12,400 bases of DNA from Halomonas sp. GTDB lineage: Bacteria > Pseudomonadota > Gammaproteobacteria > Pseudomonadales > Oleiphilaceae. The position numbers and the translations under genes are program-made. How positions within the stretch are numbered: position 1 is the stretch's first letter; the number at the start of each line of letters is the position of its first letter. Below are positions 5,581 to 12,400 of the stretch, piece by piece. A model generated the notes under the pieces. That model was not told where the DNA came from, did not search any database, and saw only the letters and a program-made list of their open reading frames with translations. Location of the stretch: assembly GCA_007135745.1 (NCBI GenBank), contig SLIH01000202.1:1-12400 (forward strand), written 5' to 3'.

Positions 5581-6305
5581 GGGCTGATAATCTGGCGCCG
5601 GTAGAGTACCGGGAAGAAGCTGGTGCGGGCATGTTGCGGGCTTGTGCCGTGGCGTGCCGCCGCGACCTGCTTGTTGCATTCCGGCATCGCCAGGATATCG
5701 TCAATCCGCTGGTGTTTTTCGTCATCGTGGTGTCGCTGTTCCCCCTCGGTGTCAGCCCGGACCTGGACTTCCTTAGAGAAGCCGGTGCGGGTATCATTTG
5801 GGTGGCTGCACTACTGGCCATTCTTTTGTCCCTGGGCAATCTGTTTCGCAATGATTATGAGGACGGAACGCTGGAGCAATGGGTGTTGTCGCCGCAGCCG
5901 CTGTTCGTGCTCGTACTGGTTCGTGTGCTTACTAACTGGATGGTGGCCATTGTGCCGCTGCTCCTTTTGGTTCCAGTGCTCGGACTCATGGTTCATCTGC
6001 CCGCGGATCTTATCGGAGTGCTTACCCTCACGCTGGTGCTTGGTACGCCGGTACTCATTCTGGTGGGTGCAATTGGGGCGGCCCTGACGGTGAGCGTTCG
6101 CAGTAGTGGGGTCCTGCTGGCGCTCATCATTCTGCCTCTGTATGTGCCGGTGCTGATATTCGGCACAGGTGCAGTAGCCGCGGCGGCTGACAACGTGCCC
6201 ATCGTCGGGCACCTGGCCATACTTGGGGCCATGCTTGCGCTGGCAATAACGCTGGCGCCCCTGGCAATTGCGGCGGCGCTGCGCATGAGCGTGGCAAGTG
6301 GCTGA
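5577..6305 (+). CDS. ccmB: Heme exporter membrane subunit CcmB
   Basis: This is a 242-residue inner-membrane protein, the permease partner of CcmA. About six hydrophobic helices are visible after an N-terminal cytoplasmic segment. The family hallmark LFRNDYEDGTLEQWVLSP lies at about residues 89-106, and the segment from about 29 to 57 (RNPL-like DIVNPLVFFVIVVSLFPLGV) is also typical. The start at 5577 overlaps the ccmA stop as ATGA and has GGGGGAGG seven bases upstream, so it is preferred. An internal ATG at 5631 (MLRACAV) would give the more usual length of about 220 residues but has no good ribosome binding site. If 5577 is right, the protein carries an 18-residue polar N-terminal extension. 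ccmC follows after 18 bp. Confidence 0.95.
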   Translation: MRADNLAPVEYREEAGAGMLRACAVACRRDLLVAFRHRQDIVNPLVFFVIVVSLFPLGVSPDLDFLREAGAGIIWVAALLAILLSLGNLFRNDYEDGTLEQWVLSPQPLFVLVLVRVLTNWMVAIVPLLLLVPVLGLMVHLPADLIGVLTLTLVLGTPVLILVGAIGAALTVSVRSSGVLLALIILPLYVPVLIFGTGAVAAAADNVPIVGHLAILGAMLALAITLAPLAIAAALRMSVASG

Positions 6306-6323
6306 AGATGGAGATAGGTTTTA

Positions 6324-7061
6324 ATGTGGCAATGGTTCCATAAACTGGGCTCGCCCAAGTGGTTTTTCGGCTTCGCCGGAACGCTCATACCCTGGCTTGC
6401 TGTGGGGGCTTTGATCCTCCTGGCGATTGGCCTTGTCTGGGGGTTGTTATTTGCTCCCCCGGACTATCAGCAGGGTGACAGCTACCGGATTATCTTCATC
6501 CATGTGCCGTCCGCCTATCTGGCCCAGTCGCTCTATATCGCCATGGCCGTTGCCGGGGCCGTCGGAATCATCTGGCGCATGAAAATGGCGGATACTTTCA
6601 TTGCGGCGGCTGCCCCTATTGGCGCGGCATTGACCTTCCTGGCGCTCTTTACCGGCGCCGTTTGGGGCAAGCCGACCTGGGGCACCTGGTGGGTCTGGGA
6701 TGCCCGGTTGACCTCCATGCTGCTGTTGTTCTTCCTGTACCTCGGCATTATTGCCCTGCGTGGTGCAATGGATGACCGTGACAGTGCCGCCCGTGCCTGC
6801 GCCATCCTGGCACTGGTGGGCGCCGTTAACATCCCGATCATTAAATATTCCGTGGATTGGTGGAACACATTGCACCAGCCAGCGTCCATTAAGTTGACGG
6901 AACCCCCCGCCATGCCGGCTGAGATGTGGATGCCCCTGCTGGTTATGGGGATTGCCTTTCACCTGCTTGTGGGGTGGCTGGTGCTGGCGAGAATGCGTAA
7001 TGAAATCATAGAACGTGAACGACGGACTCGATGGCTCAGGGATTGGCTGGGATCCCGTTGA
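6324..7061 (+). CDS. ccmC: Heme handling protein CcmC
   Basis: This is a 245-residue inner-membrane protein with six helices that hands heme to the CcmE histidine. The tryptophan-rich heme-handling motif runs through residues 114-131 ([18 protein letters not shown]). The two heme-ligating histidines are H60 ([10 protein letters not shown]) and H184 (WWNTLHQPA), at the same numbers as in E. coli CcmC. The ATG at 6324 is supported by GGAGATAGG (6310-6318). The gene sits 18 bp after ccmB and 39 bp before ccmD, its small partner. Nothing is unusual in length or motifs. Confidence 0.98.
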   Translation: MWQWFHKLGSPKWFFGFAGTLIPWLAVGALILLAIGLVWGLLFAPPDYQQGDSYRIIFIHVPSAYLAQSLYIAMAVAGAVGIIWRMKMADTFIAAAAPIGAALTFLALFTGAVWGKPTWGTWWVWDARLTSMLLLFFLYLGIIALRGAMDDRDSAARACAILALVGAVNIPIIKYSVDWWNTLHQPASIKLTEPPAMPAEMWMPLLVMGIAFHLLVGWLVLARMRNEIIERERRTRWLRDWLGSR

Positions 7062-7100
7062 ATACGGGCGTCGAATGGTTTGGTTTAAACGGGGTTGAGC

Positions 7101-7313
7101 ATGCAGTTTGATTCATTCATGGATTTTCTGGTCATGGGCGGTCATGGCCCCTATGTCTGGACCGCCTATCTGGCATTCTTTCTGGTCGTCATTGGAAGCA
7201 TTCTGTCTGCCCGCTGGCAGTATCGGAGCATCGTCGCCCAGCAGCGGCGTCTTGTACGGCTGGAAGAGGCAAGAAAACAGCGTGGCAGCGAGCAGAGAGG
7301 TGACGAGGGATGA
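7101..7313 (+). CDS. ccmD: Small heme exporter protein CcmD
   Basis: This is a 70-residue single-pass membrane protein. The CcmD pattern [11 protein letters not shown] at residues 13-23 leads into one helix (about 19-38), followed by a basic, coiled cytoplasmic tail rich in Arg and Gln. CcmD holds CcmE to CcmC and is needed for release of holo-CcmE. The ATG at 7101 is chosen because GGGG (7091-7094) is six bases upstream; a TTG two codons earlier is less likely. Its stop overlaps the ccmE start as ATGA, so the two are probably co-translated. Confidence 0.93.
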   Translation: MQFDSFMDFLVMGGHGPYVWTAYLAFFLVVIGSILSARWQYRSIVAQQRRLVRLEEARKQRGSEQRGDEG

Positions 7314-7867
7314 ATCCGGTACGCAAAAAACGTCTGACACTGGTTGTGGTGCTGCTGGCCGGCTTCTCGGTTGCCGTGACGCTGGCATTGATCGCGTTGC
7401 AGGAAAACATCAACCTCTTCTACAGCCCCACGGAGATAGAAGCGGGTGAGGCCCCTGAGGATCGCCGCATCCGGGCCGGTGGGCTGGTTGAGTATGAGAG
7501 TGTCAACCGGGACCCCGATTCGTTGCTGGTGCGTTTCCGTATCACGGACCACATTGGTAGCGTCCCGGTGGAGTACGTTGGAATTCTTCCGGATTTGTTC
7601 CGCGAAGGGCAGGGCGTCGTGGCGCTGGGTACTGTTGGCTCCAATGGCGTGTTCACCGCCGATCAGGTGCTTGCCAAGCACGATGAAGAGTACATGCCTC
7701 CGGAAGTCGCGGAAGCCCTTGAGCGTGCGGCGCACTTCAAGGGCAAGGACAAGGAGGAAACCGAAAAGCTGCTGCGTGAAGCGGCGGATGCCTATGGAGA
7801 GGGCAAGAACAACGGTGCCAGCAAGAACACAGAGGACGATAACGGGAACCAGAGCAGTGGGTACTGA
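7310..7867 (+). CDS. ccmE: Periplasmic heme chaperone CcmE
   Basis: This is a 185-residue membrane-anchored heme chaperone. The N-terminal anchor spans about residues 9-30. An OB-fold periplasmic domain follows ([10 protein letters not shown] at 34-43, then [38 protein letters not shown]). The covalent heme site is [14 protein letters not shown], with H124 binding heme and Y128 in the usual HxxxY spacing (H130/Y134 in E. coli). The acidic, Asn-rich C-terminal tail (about 137-185) is longer than in many homologues and looks disordered. It starts in an ATGA overlap with ccmD and is followed by a 56-bp gap to ccmF with no visible promoter. Confidence 0.98.
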   Translation: MNPVRKKRLTLVVVLLAGFSVAVTLALIALQENINLFYSPTEIEAGEAPEDRRIRAGGLVEYESVNRDPDSLLVRFRITDHIGSVPVEYVGILPDLFREGQGVVALGTVGSNGVFTADQVLAKHDEEYMPPEVAEALERAAHFKGKDKEETEKLLREAADAYGEGKNNGASKNTEDDNGNQSSGY

Positions 7868-7923
7868 CCTGATGGCGTCTTCCGTCTCGTTCTCGGCCAA
7901 TATAGCAACAATGGGAGCCTGCA

Positions 7924-9924
7924 ATGATCCCCGAGCTCGGTAATTTTGCCCTGATTCTGGCACTGGTGATCGCCATGGTGCTGACTGTGGTACCCATGGT
8001 GGGTGCCCAGATACGCCATGATGGCCTTATGGCGTTTGATAAGCCACTGGCCGTGGCGATGTTCGTCTTTCTGGCGATCAGTTACGCCTGCCTGACCTGG
8101 GCATTCATGACGGATGATTTCTCGGTTGCCTATGTGGCCAATCACAGCAACAGCATGCTGCCGTGGTATTACAAATTCAGCGCGGTCTGGGGCGGCCACG
8201 AAGGCTCCCTGCTGCTCTGGGTGTTTATTCTCGGTGGCTGGACTCTGGCGGTCGCCAGTTTCAGCCGCAATATCCCCGATGACATGCGGGCCCGGGTGTT
8301 GAGTATCATGGGCCTGGTTGCCGTAGGCTTTATCCTGTTTACCGCAGCGACTTCCAATCCGTTTGATCGCCTCTTGCCCAATGTTCCGGAAGATGGCGCG
8401 GACCTTAACCCCCTGCTGCAGGATTTTGGGCTCATCGTACACCCCCCGACACTCTATATGGGGTATGTGGGCTTCTCGGTGGCTTTTGCCTTCGCCATTG
8501 CCGCATTGATCGGGGGTCGGCTAGATGCCGTCTGGGCGCGCTGGTCCCGGCCCTGGACCACAGTGGCCTGGGTATTCCTGACTCTGGGCATTTCCCTCGG
8601 CAGCTGGTGGGCCTACTATGAGTTGGGCTGGGGCGGCTGGTGGTTCTGGGATCCGGTAGAGAACGCCTCCTTCATGCCATGGCTGGTTGGCACGGCGCTG
8701 ATCCATTCGCTGGCGGTCACCGAGAAGCGCGGTATCTTCAAAAGCTGGACCGTGCTGCTCGCGATAATGACGTTTGCACTCAGTCTGCTGGGTACTTTCC
8801 TTGTCCGTTCGGGTGTTCTGACCTCTGTCCATGCATTTGCGAATGATCCCGAGCGGGGTCAGTTCATACTGGTTATGCTGGCGATCACCGTTGTCGGCTC
8901 ACTGATTCTGTTTGCCTTCAGAGCACCGGCGGTGCAGAGCAAGGCGCGTTATACCCTGCTGTCTCGCGAGACGCTGCTGCTGTTGAACAATGTTTTCCTG
9001 GTGGTTGCCATGTTCGCCGTGCTTCTGGGAACCCTCTTCCCACTGCTTCTGGATTATTTCGGCGGCGGAATGATCTCTGTTGGGGAACCCTACTTCAATT
9101 TCACGTTCGTGCCGCTGGCACTGGGGCTTGGTCTGGTGCTCGGTGTGGGCGTGGTCACCCGGTGGAAGGACACGCCAGGGCAACTGCTGATCAGCAAGCT
9201 GATTGTGCCCGCCATCGCAAGTGTATTGATTGCATTGATCATCCCGTTGCTGGTGGGCTTCTCAATCAGCCTTCTCTCATTCCTGGGGCTGGCTGTGGCC
9301 GCCTGGATTACCTTTGTGACTTTCCGTGATATGTGGGACAAGTCCGCAAGCCGCCATGGGCGCTGGCATGGGATGAAGCGGCTGTCGCGCAGCTACATGG
9401 GAATGGTCTTTGGTCACATCGGCCTTGCCTTCGCCATTGCCGGCGCCACGGTGGTCTCGCTCCATGGGGTCGAGCGTGATGTGCGCATGTCGCCGGGCGA
9501 TACCGCGGAAATCGCCGGCTTTGAATGGCATTTTGTCGGCATGCGTGAGCGCCAGGGCGCGAACTTCATCGCGGATCAGGCCCAGTTTGATATCAGCCGT
9601 GACGGGAAGCACGTAGCTACTGTGCTGCCGGAGAAGCGCCACTATATTGTGCGAGGCACCGTGATGACCAACGCCGGGATCAACCCCGGGTTTTTCCGTG
9701 ATCTGTTTGTTGCAATGGGTGAGCCGGTTGACGGTGCCATGGCCTGGGCCGTGCGTATTCAGTACAAGCCGCTTATCCGCTGGATCTGGCTGGGTTCCAT
9801 CTTTATGGCCATTGGTGGTTTCCTGGCTGTGAGCGATAAACGCTATCGCATCCGTCAACCACATGCCCGCAGAGCATCCAGGGAGGCAGCCGAAGGGGGC
9901 GCAACGCAGGAGGCTACAGCATGA
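7924..9924 (+). CDS. ccmF: Cytochrome c heme lyase subunit CcmF
   Basis: This is a 666-residue multi-helix membrane protein, the main subunit of the heme ligation complex. The WWD region reads WGGWWFWDPVENASFMPWL from W236. The histidines assigned as heme ligands in E. coli CcmF are all found: H173 (LIVHPPTLYMGYVG), H261 (ALIHSLAV), H303 (LTSVHAFANDP), and H498 (FGHIG), equivalent to E. coli H491. The late periplasmic domain includes GVERDVRMSPGD and EKRHYIVRGTVMTNAGI. GGGAG (7913-7917) lies six bases upstream of the ATG. The stop overlaps ccmG as ATGA. CcmF receives heme from CcmE and reduces and attaches it to the CXXCH motif of apocytochromes together with CcmH and CcmI. Confidence 0.98.
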   Translation: MIPELGNFALILALVIAMVLTVVPMVGAQIRHDGLMAFDKPLAVAMFVFLAISYACLTWAFMTDDFSVAYVANHSNSMLPWYYKFSAVWGGHEGSLLLWVFILGGWTLAVASFSRNIPDDMRARVLSIMGLVAVGFILFTAATSNPFDRLLPNVPEDGADLNPLLQDFGLIVHPPTLYMGYVGFSVAFAFAIAALIGGRLDAVWARWSRPWTTVAWVFLTLGISLGSWWAYYELGWGGWWFWDPVENASFMPWLVGTALIHSLAVTEKRGIFKSWTVLLAIMTFALSLLGTFLVRSGVLTSVHAFANDPERGQFILVMLAITVVGSLILFAFRAPAVQSKARYTLLSRETLLLLNNVFLVVAMFAVLLGTLFPLLLDYFGGGMISVGEPYFNFTFVPLALGLGLVLGVGVVTRWKDTPGQLLISKLIVPAIASVLIALIIPLLVGFSISLLSFLGLAVAAWITFVTFRDMWDKSASRHGRWHGMKRLSRSYMGMVFGHIGLAFAIAGATVVSLHGVERDVRMSPGDTAEIAGFEWHFVGMRERQGANFIADQAQFDISRDGKHVATVLPEKRHYIVRGTVMTNAGINPGFFRDLFVAMGEPVDGAMAWAVRIQYKPLIRWIWLGSIFMAIGGFLAVSDKRYRIRQPHARRASREAAEGGATQEATA

Positions 9925-10454
9925 GAAGGGCATTGCTTTTTCTGCCTCTGATTCTGGTTGTGGCTCTGGGCTTTGTCCTTTACGAAGGGCTGGGCAAAGA
10001 CCCGAGTAAGCTTGAATCTGCCCGGATTGGGAAACCGCTGCCTGAGTTCAGCCTTCCTCTGCTGATGGAAGATGAGACAAGGGTCAGTGAGGAGGCGCTT
10101 CACGGTGAGGTCGTGCTTCTCAACGTCTGGGCCACCTGGTGCGTGTCCTGTCGTCAGGAACATCCCTACCTGAATAAGCTTTCGAGAGAGGGCGTCAATC
10201 TGATTGGTCTGAACTACAAGGACGAGCGGGGATTGGCTCTGAACTGGCTCTCGGATCTGGGCGATCCCTATGCATTCAACATCTATGATCCCGAGGGGGT
10301 GTTGGGGTTTGATCTTGGTGTTTACGGGACTCCGGAGACCTTTCTGATTGATGCGGACGGCATTGTCCGGCACCGCCATGTGGGCGTTATCAATGAGAGA
10401 GTCTGGGAGAATGAACTGCGTCCGCTTTATGAGCAATATTCGGGGGGCACCTGA
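9921..10454 (+). CDS. ccmG: Thiol-disulfide oxidoreductase CcmG/DsbE
   Basis: This is a 177-residue periplasmic, membrane-tethered thioredoxin-fold reductase. The N-terminal anchor spans residues 4-21. The TlpA-like fold contains NVWATWCVSCRQEHP with active-site cysteines C74 and C77. The cis-proline is P138 in GVYGTPETFLID. The acidic pocket typical of CcmG is represented by the E80 region and D123/E125. It keeps apocytochrome or CcmH cysteines reduced, drawing electrons from DsbD-type proteins, which are not in this window. A near-ideal AGGAGG (9908-9913) lies seven bases before the ATG, inside the end of ccmF, and the two genes overlap as ATGA. The dipeptide VS inside CxxC differs from the more frequent PT or VP. 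Confidence 0.96.
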   Translation: MRRALLFLPLILVVALGFVLYEGLGKDPSKLESARIGKPLPEFSLPLLMEDETRVSEEALHGEVVLLNVWATWCVSCRQEHPYLNKLSREGVNLIGLNYKDERGLALNWLSDLGDPYAFNIYDPEGVLGFDLGVYGTPETFLIDADGIVRHRHVGVINERVWENELRPLYEQYSGGT

Positions 10455-10455
10455 T

Positions 10456-10914
10456 ATGCGGGGACTGATTCTTGGGCTTCTGGTGGCCTTTGCTTTACCG
10501 GTGCTGGGTGAAGTCCAGACCAACCAGTTGGAAGATCCGGAGTTGAGGGAGCGCTACCAGAAGCTGACTCGCGAGCTTCGTTGTCCGACCTGCCAGAACG
10601 AGAACGTGGCCGAATCCGGGGCTCCGGTGGCCAATGATATCCGTCGTCACGTCCATCGGATGTTGGAGGAGGGAAAGACGGATGAGCAAATTATCGAATT
10701 CATGGTGGAGCGTTTCGGAGAATTTGTCCGTTACCGGCCAGAGATGTCGGCGCGAACCTATGTTCTCTGGTATGGCCCTTTCGTGGCGATCGGCGTGGGG
10801 GTCCTTGTTGTGATCATCCTGGCCTCAAGGGCCCGCAGACGTCGCCAGGGAGTAGATGATGCAGCCCTGAGCAAGGAAGAGCAGGAAAAAGTGGAACGCT
10901 GGCTGCGTGAATGA
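10456..10914 (+). CDS. ccmH: Cytochrome c maturation protein CcmH (CcmL/CycL type)
   Basis: This is a 152-residue periplasmic-facing thiol oxidoreductase. A signal peptide covers residues 1-18 (RGLILGLLVAFALPVLG). A three-helix domain with LRCPTCQN follows, with redox cysteines C43 and C46. It continues through AESGAPVANDIR and ERFGEFVRYRP, and a membrane helix lies at about 103-121. A short cytoplasmic tail ends EEQEKVERWLRE, typical of the family. It starts one base after the ccmG stop; GGGGGG (10442-10447) is the ribosome binding site. It is the short CcmH form, with the TPR part encoded separately as ccmI, unlike the fused E. coli CcmH. An in-frame open stretch upstream is an artefact within ccmG. 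Confidence 0.97.
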   Translation: MRGLILGLLVAFALPVLGEVQTNQLEDPELRERYQKLTRELRCPTCQNENVAESGAPVANDIRRHVHRMLEEGKTDEQIIEFMVERFGEFVRYRPEMSARTYVLWYGPFVAIGVGVLVVIILASRARRRRQGVDDAALSKEEQEKVERWLRE

Positions 10915-10937
10915 ACTTCTGAAGTGAGCAATTATTC

Positions 10938-12218
10938 ATGGGTATGACTTTCTGGGTACCGCTGGTACTTCTGACACTCCTGGCTCTGGCATTTCTGATT
11001 TATCCGCTGGTCTTTTTTCAGCCGAGCAAGGATCGTATCGACCGTCGTCAGCAGAATCTGGCGACCTATCGCTCCAGAATGGAGGAGCTCGATGCGGAGC
11101 TGGAATCAGGTAATATCGAGAAGGAAACCTACGAGAAGCTCAAGGTCGAGATGGAGGCAAACCTCCTTGAGGACGTCGGTGACCCGGAAACGGTTTCCGA
11201 ACAGCCCATTCAGGGTTCCCGTCGTGTGGTCTGGGCTGTGACGATCACCGTAATGGTGGCAGTGCCTCTCGGTGCTTTCTATTTCTATGATCGTTTCGGA
11301 TTTCAGGATGAGCTCGCTCACGCACGGGAGATCTCCCAGATGCAGGAGCTTGTTCAGTCCGACCCCGCCGAGATGTTTCGACTGCTCAGTGATCTTCGTG
11401 AGCGCCTGGAAGCTGAGCCGGACCACGTGGAAGGCTGGACAGTCCTGGCCCGTTCCAATATGCAGCTTGAGCGTTATGATGAAGCGGCCGAGGCGTTCGG
11501 AGAGCTGGCAGCGGCCATGGAGCGCACTGAAGAGGGGACGCCCGGGTCCGCCTGGGGACTGCAGGCGCAGGCACTGTTCATCGGCGCCCAGGGACGTATG
11601 ACACCTGAGGTTCGGGAAGCGATTGAGAAAGCGCGTGCCCACAATCCGGATGAAGTGAACGCGCTTTCCTTGCTCGGGATTTCCTCCTTCCAGGCCGGAA
11701 GTTATCGTGAAGCCGTTGGTTACTGGGAGCGGATTCTGGAAGTGGCGCCGGATCATCCTCAGGCTGGCAGTGTGCGGCAGGGCATCGTCCGGGCGTACAA
11801 TGAGCTCGGTGAGCCGGTTCCTCAGGAATTGTTGGCACCGGCTGATGTGGCCGCCAATGCAGCTGCTGATGCGAACATAACGACTCAGGTCCAATTGTCC
11901 GAGCAGGCGGCATCCGATGTTACCGAGGAGGATGTGGTCTTTGTGTATGCCCGCGCCATGGATGGTCCGCCCCGGCCCCTGTCCATTGCCAGGCTACATG
12001 TCGGTGATCTGCCAACGGATGTGACTCTGGATGGCACCATGGGCATGACGGAAGAAGATGGGATTCGGCCCGGTCAGGAGATTATGCTGGTTGCCAGGGT
12101 ATCGCGCGATGGCAATGCAACACCCCAGCCAGGTGATTGGCAAGGGCAGGCTGGTCCCTTCACGGTGGGTCAGCAGACCACAGTTGACCCAATCAGGATC
12201 AGTCAGCCAATTGAATAG
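10938..12218 (+). CDS. ccmI: Apocytochrome c chaperone CcmI (CycH)
   Basis: This is a 426-residue inner-membrane protein with two membrane helices (about 4-27 and 97-116) around a cytoplasmic, charged, probably coiled-coil loop (30-80, RRQQNLATYRSRMEELDAEL). A periplasmic part follows. Residues about 140-275 hold TPR-type repeats (WTVLARSNMQLERYDEAAEAF; NALSLLGISSFQAGSYREAVGYW). Residues about 328-426 form the CcmI C-terminal domain (VFVYARAMDGPPRPLSIARL; ARVSRDGNATPQPGDWQG). CcmI binds the C-terminal helix of apocytochrome c and presents it to CcmF/CcmH. The ATG at 10938 has only GTGAG nine bases upstream, a weaker site than those of its neighbours. The gene begins 23 bp after ccmH and closes the operon. 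Confidence 0.96.
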   Translation: MGMTFWVPLVLLTLLALAFLIYPLVFFQPSKDRIDRRQQNLATYRSRMEELDAELESGNIEKETYEKLKVEMEANLLEDVGDPETVSEQPIQGSRRVVWAVTITVMVAVPLGAFYFYDRFGFQDELAHAREISQMQELVQSDPAEMFRLLSDLRERLEAEPDHVEGWTVLARSNMQLERYDEAAEAFGELAAAMERTEEGTPGSAWGLQAQALFIGAQGRMTPEVREAIEKARAHNPDEVNALSLLGISSFQAGSYREAVGYWERILEVAPDHPQAGSVRQGIVRAYNELGEPVPQELLAPADVAANAAADANITTQVQLSEQAASDVTEEDVVFVYARAMDGPPRPLSIARLHVGDLPTDVTLDGTMGMTEEDGIRPGQEIMLVARVSRDGNATPQPGDWQGQAGPFTVGQQTTVDPIRISQPIE

Positions 12219-12219
12219 G

Positions 12220-12247
12220 GGCTAATCAGGGGAGCCCTGATAAAGCC
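12220..12247 (+). other. Imperfect hairpin just after ccmI, no T-run
   Basis: The core is ATCAGGG-GAG-CCCTGAT (12225-12241), a perfect 7-bp stem with a 3-base loop. GGCT (12220-12223) and AGCC (12244-12247) extend it past a small internal loop. It begins one base after the ccmI stop region. No T-rich stretch follows on either strand, so it may be an RNA 3'-end stabiliser or part of a two-step terminator. Confidence 0.45.
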
Positions 12248-12286
12248 TTCGCTGCAGCTAATTCCCGTGCTGTGGCTACCTTCCCT

Positions 12287-12319
12287 GGGGGGCAGCCATT
12301 CGGCTGCCTCCCTTTCCTT
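12287..12319 (+). terminator. Rho-independent terminator of the ccm operon
   Basis: GGGGGGCAGCC (12287-12297), loop ATTC, GGCTGCCTCCC (12302-12312) form an 11-bp GC-rich stem with one G-U pair, followed by TTTCCTT. It stands 68 bases after the ccmI stop and before a convergent reading frame. The T-run is interrupted by CC, so efficiency may be modest. No T-run exists on the minus side. Confidence 0.7.
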
Positions 12320-12330
12320 CCGCCAGATGT

Positions 12331-12400
12331 CTATCCCAGACGATGCATGGGCTGGCCCGACAGGCGCCGTAAGGTTTCCACCAGCTGCTCCCCGTCCCAG
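12331..12400 (-). CDS. 3' end of a convergent gene, unidentified (partial)
   Basis: On the minus strand one frame is open from the window edge to a TAG at 12333-12331 and reads WDGEQLVETLRRLSGQPMHRLG. The composition (charged helix, Leu/Arg-rich) looks like a real C-terminus. It ends 11 bases from the ccm terminator tail, as in a convergent layout. At 22 residues the family cannot be recognised, and a chance open frame is possible. Confidence 0.4.
   Translation of the reverse strand, partial: WDGEQLVETLRRLSGQPMHRLG

Noticed and set aside
7166..7963. Long minus-strand open frame opposite ccmD/ccmE
   Set aside because: Antisense to two firmly identified genes, with no domain or ribosome binding site.
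10348..10455. Upstream in-frame extension of ccmH to 10348
   Set aside because: It lies wholly inside ccmG, and the signal peptide and ribosome binding site place the start at 10456.
1..12400. CRISPR arrays, insertion sequences, tRNA or rRNA genes
   Set aside because: No direct-repeat arrays, transposase genes, terminal inverted repeats or tRNA-like segments were seen.

Overview
The window comes from a motile gammaproteobacterium with moderately high GC. The gene order is chemotaxis-array positioning genes (ParA/ParC, ParP), then CheW, then DUF2802, then a FlhB-C-like/FliK-like pair, then system I cytochrome c maturation (ccmA to ccmI). I know this order from Pseudomonas, Halomonas and Ectothiorhodospiraceae-type genomes. 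A GTAG-headed REP element and the separate ccmH and ccmI genes fit the same group. Genus cannot be decided from the sequence alone.

Layout. Positions 1-147 are a leader with no gene I can support. Positions 148-3049 (+) hold a ParA-family ATPase (ParC type), a ParP-like protein with a C-terminal CheW domain, a canonical CheW, and a membrane-anchored DUF2802 protein. A good sigma-54 (-24/-12) promoter candidate lies just after the ParP stop and would drive cheW-DUF2802. A short REP palindrome at 3101-3126 separates this block from a convergent pair on the minus strand. That pair is a FliK-like protein (4817-3423) and a stand-alone FlhB C-terminal-domain protein (3430-3128) that lacks the NPTH autocleavage motif.

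The 133-bp divergent gap 4818-4950 separates fliK from ccmA. It holds a perfect TATAAT for ccm, an overlapping opposite-strand TATTAT for fliK, and a 9/10 match to the FNR/Anr box centred close to -42 of the ccm start. That layout is typical of a class II FNR-activated promoter.

Positions 4951-12218 (+) are one complete ccmABCDEFGHI operon. CcmAB energises release of heme-loaded CcmE, CcmC and CcmD load heme onto CcmE (His124), CcmF and the CcmH/CcmI module ligate heme to apocytochrome, and CcmG (CVSC) with CcmH (CPTC) keep the CXXCH cysteines reduced. All key residues I looked for are present. Several junctions are ATGA overlaps. A strong hairpin terminator follows ccmI, and the last 70 bases look like the 3' end of an unidentified convergent gene.

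Most of the coding content is well known. The parts worth a second look are the regulatory sites, the FliK/FlhB-C pair, the DUF2802 protein and the REP element.
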